Shown here: positions 23,901-35,900 of the stretch, in pieces | How the letters are laid out: every line of letters starts with the position of its first letter | How positions within the stretch are numbered: the first letter of the stretch is position 1 | Assembly: GCA_033675265.1 (NCBI GenBank) | Contig: JAUJYZ010000316.1 | Span: forward strand, 1 to 64,000 | Direction of reading: 5' to 3' | From: Actinostola sp. cb2023 | Taxonomy: Eukaryota > Cnidaria > Anthozoa > Actiniaria > Actinostolidae | DNA: 64,000 nt | Notes under the pieces: model-generated | The model's database searches: none | What the model was told of the DNA's origin: nothing | The model's input: only the letters and a program-made list of their open reading frames with translations | Position numbers and translations under genes: made by a program

Positions 23901-26900
23901 TAACATTATCAAAACCCAATTACCGGTAACTCAATCAAAACCAATCTCGTCCCCAGAGCCTGCGTTACTTTCGGCCAGCGGCGAGAACGTAGGCTCTGGC
24001 ATAATCCATTTTTTGGGCCGAACAGGATTTCTTGTTCTTCCGGTTTTAGAGCGCATGCGCAAGTTAGCTGGGCAGTTGGTTGTTGTCGATTCAAATTGTC
24101 GATTCAGGTTTCAGTGGAATCCTTCGAAAGGTTTCATTAGGGAATAGAGTACGCTTTAAAAGCACTTGGTAAAGAAGATATTTATAACAGTGAAAGAAGC
24201 GCAGTATCTGAAGTCTTTATTAAAAGCAGTGGTTTTACAGCAGAAGGATACGCGAACAGTTCTTCCTACGGGTTTATATTTACTCGTGTCTACTTTACAT
24301 ATCAGTTAATTATTTGAATCTATCATCTTCATCTTCTCTGGTTATTGTTGTCTCTCCTTCAAATGTATTTCTTTTGAATCTTTCGCCTTCGTAAGCACCT
24401 CGATTGGCACTGCCTTTCGAATTCAGTTGCTGGCCTAAAGAATATTAGATTTACGATCGACATGTTCTTTAATAACCATCACTCTTCGTGAGCTTCGTTT
24501 GAAAACTTTTCAAGACACTTCGAGATACATATAAGCTTAGATAAACTGGATTTTTCTCTGTGCTTAGATATTTTAATATTGCAGATCGAGGCGACATGTT
24601 GAAAATAACATGTCAATGAAACCGTTGAAAAATGTTAATTTTTGTTTTGAACGGAAGTTGGGACACCGGGTTGTTTTGACAACTCAATTTTCATTGGATA
24701 TATTTCATTTCTGGAATCTTGCGCGTGCATAGTTTCTAAAATGGAATAGCCAATCAAATTGTCTCAAAAATGGATTATGCCAGAGCCTACGTTCTTCGCC
24801 GCTGGTCGAAAGCAACGCAGGCTCTGGGGACGAGATTGAATCAAAACTCGATTAAAGATACCAAAACCAAAATTACTACCCATTCCTAATAAGGACCGGG
24901 AAGTAAATATTTGAGTCCATGGAATATTAATTTTCTCTATTTATTTTGTAATAGAATTCCTTTTCTGATGGAAGTTCAGAGACAGAAGAAGAAGTTGTAG
25001 TCCATCCTAGCATTTATACGTCAGAATTCTCAGATGCCCACTGTGTGTGTGAGTGTCCACGACGCCCAGAGAATAAGGGCATGGTTGTCAATCGATCCAG
25101 ATCATTATCGCCAACAAGAAGACCCAAGTCGGCTTCACCAACGCGTCAGCCACCATTCAAAGCTGGGACTGCTGACCAGAATATCATATCAAGAAGGCAC
25201 TTCCCACATTCTAGAACATTGAGACAAACAACTCCATTGCCAGCAGAAGGAGATCCCAGTAAGAACGACCATTATTATTTATTATTATTATTAAGTTTTA
25301 CTAGAGGGTACTCTATTTACGGTATAAATTTGTCTTCTCGCATTCATGTGTTACAAGTCACTAGTATAATTTTGGCTCAATACATGTGTATTGTTATGTA
25401 TACAAAAGTGTACATTGACGTGTAATTTCATGTTTCATTTTATGAAATTCACATTTACAAATCTCTGTGATCTGATTGGCTGTTAACAGTGTTTGCATCA
25501 GGCTATACAAACATGGTAATGACGTCACAGTTGTGTATTTATTTATTTTATAAAATATAAAATATTAAAAAATATATAAAAAAATAAATAAATAAAATAT
25601 CAAATATAAAACGTTTTTCATGTTATTAAACTTTGCATAGCCTGATGCAAACATGAGGGGGAGTTTGGGAGAAGTCGAGAGCTGATGTGTAAAACCGAGC
25701 CACACGGAAAACGTTTTATATAAATTTCTTAAATAATACATGTTTCATAATGATGCCCATCTTGCAGATTTCACTGTTAAAGTTAGAGTTTATAGAAATC
25801 AAGATTATTTTGTATCAGATTTACAATAATTATTGAACCACATCATGGCTATAATGAACATGATCCTTTTTTCCTGTGGCCTGCTATCCATTTCAAGTCA
25901 CTAGTTTTCTCTTGCTGACTGTGTACACATAAAAGCTTTAGAACACTCCACACGCCTATACATGTTTAGTTTTCTTGATTCTATAACGATTATAACACAT
26001 TTAATTTCAATGTCAAACTACCTGGAATTTATATTGTGATAAAGGACATCAATTTTGCACCAAAAGTGCCTCTAAACCTGTTTAGTAAAACACCAAGCCT
26101 TGGTGTGAATGGGTCATAAAGAAGACCATATTATTAATGTGCACTTTTCACCTAGTGCCGTGCTATGACTGCAAAGTACCTCACAAGGACTGTATAGTAT
26201 GCCAGGCTTACTACAAGGTGTTTGGTAGAGATTTCCTTAAGCATCGCTTTACCACAAACAGACAGACTACACGAGCATCAGAACCACCAATAACGAGAAG
26301 TCAGAGGTATTTTGAACAAGATACAGGTCCGTCCTACCACGACAGAGCATACAGTGCACCAATACCCAGAACAAGAACACGCCTATTTTCAACTCCCAAA
26401 CCAACTAGCAGTCATTACACCTCACCGGAGAGAAAGGACAGAAAATATGCACATGTAAGTTTGTTTGACCAACATGCACAAGCAGCCGTTTGAAGAACCA
26501 GCAAACAACACACTCACCTTCACCTAAGCAGACAATTAGGACAGCTAGAATCAAATACAATTGACCAATCAGTTAGCCTGAATATGGTGTCCATTATTTG
26601 AAGATAACCATGGTTTCATCTGATCTGTAGACACGATTTTGAAGTTTAATATGATTCCGAGCTTTATAATTAGGGGCAATTGACTCGGGGAAATAGTGGA
26701 ATGCTTCCTTATTACAAAATTGTATTCACCTGAGAGAACATTGAATTGATCTGCATGTAAATTGTGGCTCATGAACTGAGCTTCTATGATTTATGATTTT
26801 CAACCCAACAATGATTATGCAAATATTTGGTACTGGTATAGAGTTGTTTTAGCATGAGTGGGTAGTACATGTAGTTCATCCGGTGATGCATCCTCGGGAA

Positions 26901-29900
26901 CCCAGGGGTATATTCTGTCGCTCGTTACTCGCTCCCAGAGAAATACCCCTGGGAACGAAGTCTGTTGGAACTTGTTCCGGAAGTCAAAATTACTCTCGTT
27001 TCTGATTGGTCGACCTTATATGGTCGACCAATCAGTATCAAGTATTTCTGGTTTGAATAGGACAGCCGCCATTTTGAATTTTGACTTCCGGAACAAGCTC
27101 CAACAGACTTCGTCTTGGTACTGTTGGGGTATTTCTCTGGGAGCGAGTAACGAGCGACAGAATATACCCCTGGGTTCCCGAGGATGCCGGTGATGGTGCC
27201 GTCCGGTGAAGGTGTTGTTTCCAAGCATTCTGATTGGTTGAGCAAGGATTTTGTGTGCTGTGATTGGTTGAATACATGTAGATGTCTTCAATTCTGTACC
27301 GTGACTGTAACGGTAGGCGGTCTGCCACTCATACAAAAATGACTCTATAGATATCTTGGTGTTGGTCACTTGGATATACAATGTACATGTACTGTCTGCC
27401 AATACCAATTCACAGTACATTTATGTACATATATATTATAATTTATAATACTCTATAGATATCTCGGTGTTGGTCACTTGGATATACAATGTACATGTAC
27501 TGTCTGCCAATACCAATTCACAGTACATTTATGTACATATATATTATAATTTATAATATTCTATAGATATCTTGGTGTTGGTCACTTGGATATACAATGT
27601 ACATGTACTGTCTGCCAATACCAATTCACAGTACATTTATGTACATATATATTATAATTTATAATACTCTATAGATATCTTCCGTCACTTGGATATACAA
27701 TGTACATGTACTGTCTGCCAATACCAATTCACAGTACATTTATGTACATATATATTATAATTTATAATACTCTATAGATATCTTGGTGTTGGTCACTTGG
27801 ATATACAATGTACATGTACTGTCTGCCAATACCAATTCACAGTACATTTATGTACATATATATTATAATTTATAATATTCTATAGATATCTTGGTGTTGG
27901 TCACTTGGATATACAATGTACATGTACTGTCTGCCAATACCAATTCACAGTACATTTATGTACATATATATTATAATTTATAATATTCTATAGATATCTT
28001 GGTGTTGGTCACTTGGATATACAATGTACATGTACTGTCTGCCAATACCAATTCACAGTACATTTATGTACATATATATTATAATTTATAATACTCTATA
28101 GATATCTTGGTGTTGGTCACTTGGATATACAATGTACATGTACTGTCTGCCAATACCAATTCACAGTACATTTATGTACATATATATTATAATTTATAAT
28201 ACTCTATAGATATCTTGGTGTTGGTCACTTGGATATACAATGTACATGTACTGTCTGCCAATACCAATTCACAGTACATTTATGTACATATATATTATAA
28301 TTTATAATATTCTATAGATATCTTGGTGTTGGTCACTTGGATATACAATGTACATGTACTGTCTGCCAATACCAATTCACAGTACATTTATGTACATATA
28401 TATTATAATTTATAATATTCTATAGATATCTCAGTGTTGGTCACTTGGATATACAATGTACATGTACTGTCTGCCAATACCAATTCACAGTACATTTATG
28501 TACATATATATTATAATTTATAATATTCTATAGATATCTCGGTGTTGGTCACTTGGATATACAATGTACATGTACTGTCTGCCAATACCAATTCACAGTA
28601 CATTTATGTACATATATATTATAATTTATAATACTCTATAGATATCTCGGTGTTGGTCACTTGGATATACAATGTACATTGTACTGTCTGCCAATACCAA
28701 TTCACAGTACATTTATGTACATATATATTATAATTTATAATACTCTATAGATATCTCAGTGTTGGTCACTTGGATATACAATGTACATGTACTGTCTGCC
28801 AATACCAATTCACAGTACATTTATGTACATATATATTATAATTTATAATACTCTATAGATATCTCAGTGTTGGTCACTTGGATATACAATGTACATGTAC
28901 TGTCTGCCAATACCAATTCACAGTACATTTATGTACATATATATTATAATTTATAATATTCTATAGATATCTTGGTGTTGGTCACTTGGATATACAATGT
29001 ACATGTACTGTCTGCCAATACCAATTCACAGTACATTTATGTACATATATATTATAATTTATAATACTCTATAGATATCTTGGTGTTGGTCACTTGGATA
29101 TACAATGTACATGTACTGTCTGCCAATACCAATTCACAGTACATTTATGTACATATATATTATAATTTATAATATAATATTCTATAGATATCTCAGTGTT
29201 GGTCACTTGGATATACAATGTACATGTACTGTCTGCCAATACCAATTCACAGTACATTTATGTACATATATATTATAATTTATATATTCTATAGATATCT
29301 CGGTGTTGGTCACTTATTCAATATAGATATCTTATGGTGTTGGTCACTTGGATATACAATGTACATGTACTGTCTGCCAATACCAATTCACAGTACATTT
29401 ATGATATACAATGTACATGTACTGTCTGCCAATACCAATATATTTATATATATATATTAATATAATATTCTATAGATATCTCAGTGTTGGTCACTTGGAT
29501 ATACAATGTACATGTACTGTCTGCCAATACCAATTCACAGTACATTTATGTACATATATATTATAATTTATAATATACTCTATAGATATCTCTTGGTGTT
29601 GGTCACTTGGATATACAATGTACATGTACTGTCTGCCAATACCAATTCACAGTACATTTATGTACATATATATTATAATTTATAATACTCTATAGATATC
29701 TCAGTGTTGGTCACTTGGATATACAATGTACATCTCAGTGTTGGTCACTTGGATACATACAATGTACATGTACTGTCTGCCAATACCAATTCACAGTACA
29801 TTTATGTACATATATATTATAATTTATAATATTCTATAGATATCTCAGTGTTGGTCACTTGGATATACAATGTACATGTACTGTCTGCCAATACCAATTC

Positions 29901-32900
29901 ACAGTACATTTATGTACATATATATTATAATTTATAATATTCTATAGATATCTCAGTGTTGGTCACTTGGATATACAATGTACATGTACTGTCTGCCAAT
30001 ACCAATTCACAGTACAGTACATTTATGTACATATATATATATACTTTATAATTATACATATATATTATAATTTATAATATTCTATAGATATCTTGGTGTT
30101 GGTCACTTGGATATACAATGTACATGTACTGTCTGCCAATACCAATTCACAGTACATTTATGTACATATATATTATAATTTATAATATTCTATAGATATC
30201 TTGGTGTTGGTCACTTGGATATACAATGTACATGTACTGTCTGCCAATACCAATTCACAGTACATTTATGTACATATATATTATAATTTATAATATTCTA
30301 TAGATATCTTGGTGTTGGTCACTTGGATATATACAATGTACATGTACTGTCTGCCAATACCAATTCACAGTACATTTATGTACATATATATTATAATTTA
30401 TAATATTCTATAGATATCTCAGTGTTGGTCACTTGGATATACAATGTACATGTACTGTCTGCCAATACCAATTCACAGTACATTTATGTACATATATATT
30501 ATAATTTATAATATTCTATAGATATCTCAGTGTTGGTCACTTGGATATACAATGTACATGTACTGTCTGCCAATACCAATTCACAGTACATTTATGTACA
30601 TATATATTATAATTTATAATATTCTATAGATATCTTGGTGTTGGTCACTTGGATATACAATGTACATGTACTGTCTGCCAATACCAATTCACAGTACATT
30701 TATGTACATATATATATATTTATAATTTATATATATTATATCTTGGTGTTGGTCACTTGGATATACAATGTACATGTACTGTCTGCCAATACCAATTCAC
30801 AGTACATTTATGTACATATATATTATAATTTATAATACTCTATAGATATCTTGGTGTTGGTCACTTGGATATACAATGTATCTCAGTGTTGGTCACTTGG
30901 ATATACAATGTACATGTACTGTCTGCCAATACCAATTCACAGTACATTTATGTACATATATATTATATTATAAATTTATAATATTCTATAGATATCTTGG
31001 TGTTGGTCACTTGGATATACAATGTACATGTACTGTCTGCCAATACCAATTCACAGTACATTTATGTACATATATATTATAATTTATAATATTCTATAGA
31101 TATCTCAGTGTTGGTCACTTGGATATACAATGTACATGTACTGTCTGCCAATACCAATTCACAGTACATTTATGTACATATATATTATAATTTATAATAT
31201 TCTATAGATATCTCAGTGTTGGTCACTTGGATATACAATGTACATGTACTGTCTGCCAATACCAATTCACAGTACATTTATGTACATATATATTATAATT
31301 TATAATATTCTATAGATATCTCAGTGTTGGTCACTTGGATATACAATGTACATGTACTGTCTGCCAATACCAATTCACAGTACATTTATGTACATATATA
31401 TTATAATTTATAATATTCTATAGATATCTTGGTGTTGGTCACTTGGATATACAATGTACATGTACTGTCTGCCAATACCAATTCACAGTACATTTATGTA
31501 CATATATATTATAATTTATAATATTCTATAGATATCTTGGTGTTGGTCACTTGGATATACAATGTACATGTACTGTCTGCCAATACCAATTCACAGTACA
31601 TTTATGTACATATATATTATAATTTATAATATTCTATAGATATCTTGGTGTTGGTCACTTGGATATACAATGTACATGTACTGTCTGCCAATACCAATTC
31701 ACAGTACATTTATGTACATATATATTATAATTTATAATATTCTATAGATATCTTGGTGTTGGTCACTTGGATATACAATGTACATGTACTGTCTGCCAAT
31801 ACCAATTCACAGTACATTTATGTACATATATATTATAATTTATAATATTCTATAGATATCTTGGTGTTGGTCACTTGGATATACAATGTACATGTACTGT
31901 CTGCCAATACCAATTCACAGTACATTTATTTATGTATATATATATTATAATATTCTTATGGTCACTTGGATATTCAATGTATAGATATCAATTCACAGTA
32001 CATTTGGTCACTTGGATATACAATGTACATACAATGTACTGTACTGTCTGCCAATACCAATTCACAGTACATTTATGTATATATATTATATATTATATCT
32101 TGGTGTTGGTCACTTGGATATACAATGTACATGTACTGTATGATATCTTGGTTTTGGTCATATATTGGATATACAATGTACTATGTATCTGTCTGTCAAT
32201 TGGATTACAATGTACATGTACTGTCTGCCAATACCAATTCACAGTACATTTATGTACATATATATATTAATTTATAATATTCTATAGATATCTTGGTGTT
32301 GGTCACTTGGATATACAATGTACATGTACTGTCTGCCAATACCAATTCACAGTAATTTCACAGTACATTTATGTACATATATATTATAATTTATAATATT
32401 CTATAGATATCTTGGTGTTGGTCACTTGGATATACAATGTACATGTACTGTCTGCCAATACCAATTCACAGTACATTTATGTACATATATATTATTATAA
32501 TTTATAATATTCTATAGATATCTCAGTGTTGGTCACTTGGATATACAATGTACATGTACTGTCTGCCAATACCAATTCAGTACAGTACATATTTATATAA
32601 TTTATAATATATATATAGTGTTGGTCACTTGGATATACAATGTACATGTACTGATATACCAATTCACAGTACAGTGTTGGTATACTTATAATTTATATTC
32701 TATAGATATCTTGGTGTTGGTCACTTGGATATACAATGTACATGTACTGTCTGCCAATACCAATTCACAGTACATTTATGTGTACATATATATTATAATT
32801 TATAATATTCTATAGATATCTTGGTGTTGGTCACTTGGATATACAATGTATGTACTGTCTGCCAATACCAATTCACAGTACATTTTGTACATATATATTA

Positions 32901-35900
32901 TATTATTTCTATATACTATAGATATCTTGGTGTACACTTGGATATACAATGTACATGTACTGTCTGCCAATACCAATTCACAGTACATTTATGTACATAT
33001 ATATTATAATTTATAATATTCTATAGATATCTTGGTGTGTTGGGTCACTTGGATATACAATTGTACATTTGTACATGTACTGTCTGCCAATACCAATTCA
33101 CAGTACATTTATGTACATATATATTATAATTTATAATATTCTATAGAGATATCTTGGTGTTGGTCACTTGGATATACAATGTACATGTACTGTCTGCCAA
33201 TACCAATTCACAGTACATTTATGTACATATATATTATAATTTATAATATTCTATAGATATCTTGGTGTTGGTCACTTGGATATACAATGTACATGTACTG
33301 TCTGCCAATACCAATTCACAGTACAATTCACAGTACATTTATGTACATATATATTATAATTTATAATACTCTATAGATATCTTGGTGTTGGTCACTTGGA
33401 TATACAATGTACATGTACTGTCTGCCAATACCAATTCACAGTACATTTATGTACATATATATTATAATTTATAATATTCTGTCATTTCAGGAGCAAAGGT
33501 CGTACATAGATTTATCTGATTCAGATGATGACAGTCTATTGTCTTTACAAGAGTTGAGGTACTACTGACAATATTACAGCCATGTACAATACAATATTAG
33601 TCGGAAATTTGAATTTAAATAAGTATTATAATGGGCTCCCTGTGTTCTTGCATGGGCAAATAATCTTTGACATTCAACAGCAATAAATGCATAGCATGAG
33701 ATTTTGTGTGTAAGAGCACAGGGAGTCCACCCAATATATACAACAGAAAGCTCTGAAAGAAGCCATGCTTATATATCATTCATTCATTACCGCTATATTT
33801 TTGTTTCGGTTACTGTATTTGGATTCTCATTAGCATAATACTACCAGCACTGCACCTGTCAATTAGCTGTCATAGAAAACTGAGGATATGCAAATTACCG
33901 TGAGAACGGCTCGACTCTCTGATTGGTCCGAAACAGCACTTATATCTTTACGATCAAATTGAAGGCATTGTTAATTCTTTTCAATGTGCCGAACGGTGAA
34001 TTACTTTCCAATCTGATGTCTTTATGCCTGACGTAGTCAATCGATAAAAATTGATACATCAATTTTTAATGGAAATTGGTAAGAATCAATGAAGAAGAAA
34101 AGTGTGATATCGATTTTTATCGATTTTTAATGGTTTGCTGTTTTCGCGTAATAACGTATAAATATATAATCTGAATGATTACAAGATAGTACAATTATTC
34201 TATTTATTACAGACGCATAAACTAAACTAATATTGGTAATGTAGAGGTAGCGACCTTCCTGGGCAAGTAGAAAAAAAAGAGAAGAGAAGAGTTGATGTTC
34301 GATCGAGTCATTTGCCGGGCCGCTAGAGACGTGATCAGACATTGACCAAACAAGTTGAGCCTGTGAATCAATCCAGGAAGACACTGGCAAACATATCCTG
34401 CAACTTTGTCTTTGCAAGTGGCACCATTTTTACAAGGGTTGGGAGAGCAATCGCCTCACTTCCCTCCCGTCTTTTCGTCTTGCCTCATTCCCTCGCGGCC
34501 CCGTCAACGACTCGATCGAACTTCATCTCTTCTCAAAGGAGTTTTGCGAAGAAGTAGGGGCTGTTTTGCAGTCTAGAAAATTTGATAAACCACGTAAATC
34601 GGTAAAAATCGATAAATCACGTCAATCGACAAAGAAGAAAAGTGTGATGTTGATTTTTACCGATTGATCGATACAAATCAATATTAATCAAAATCAGTAT
34701 ATCGATTTTTCCTGATTTATTGATTGGCAAATCAATATCGATTTTTATCGATCGACTACTTCGGCTTTATGCATTTAAGGGCAGAAACATCATTGCTTTT
34801 GAAGCAATATAGGCTTGTTAACAATAACCTCAGAATAAATAGACTGCAAAACAGCCCCTACTTGTTTGTGAAACTCCAAGCAGACAATAACTGTCTCCGG
34901 GAGCTGCACGAGAAGTACCCCTTCTAGCCTCATAACCTCGCTTCTTTTCATCTTGACAATGTCTCAATCATCCTTTGCGGCCCAATTAATCGATCCACTT
35001 CTCAACTCATTGTTGGAGATTTGTGTAATTAGTATGGGCTGTGTTGCAGTCTACATAGGAATTGGTAGGGTTTCCTGTGCTTAAACATGGAACTTACTGG
35101 GAATTCTTTGTGAATATTGTGTTTGTATAGATCTGAAATAAATTCAGCACGACTTGAGTCACTTGATCGCTCATTTGAAGACCCAGAAAGGCCAGCACTT
35201 GGAACAAGACTAGATAGAAGGTACTTATAAACTCACTCTTATGTTGCACTTGTCTCCTTTGCAGCAGATCCTTTGTCAGCAAATGCATTGTGTGACGACA
35301 AAGAAAACTGCTGCAAAGGAGAATACTTCCCAGCTAATGAGATGTCAAAATAACTTGGTGCACATTTAACCAAGAGAAAATGCATATGGACTGAAAAAGA
35401 TATGATTTTTTTTGTCTGCTTGTATTTATTATAAAATAGCTAAATATTTTAAATTATGATTTTAAACATTTAATTGCTAATTTCAGCCTGCGGGGATACT
35501 GAATACTGTCATCTGGTTATTGTACTGTTATCTACAACTTTTAAAGGTGACTTATAACACAGTCAGAATCAGAATAGACAGGCATGCACCTACATGTACT
35601 TCATTGTTCATTTCTTCCAGTTTTCATATTGTAAATGTACATATGGACATCAGATACTGTGGCTATCAGATGTATAGCCAGAAGTTCGAGTGAGGCGTGG
35701 TATAGCAGAAAAATTATGACGACATTAATTTGCATAATGTTTCTGCAATACTGCAGCTTAGTGAGAATTTCAGCTGTCTCCTCTGAACAGGCCTGTAGCC
35801 AGTATAGTAAGAGGCGACCATGAGAGGGGAATTGCCTCGATAAAATTTTGAAATTTGTTGTTGTATGTTTTTTCTTTTCATACAACCTAGCTAAGTTCTG

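Noticed and set aside
29218..33009. Tyr/Cys-rich frames in the satellite
   Set aside because: Produced by indels in 108-bp units inside a SPATA6 intron.
27343..33480. CRISPR array
   Set aside because: Head-to-tail 108-bp units without unique spacers, in an animal genome.
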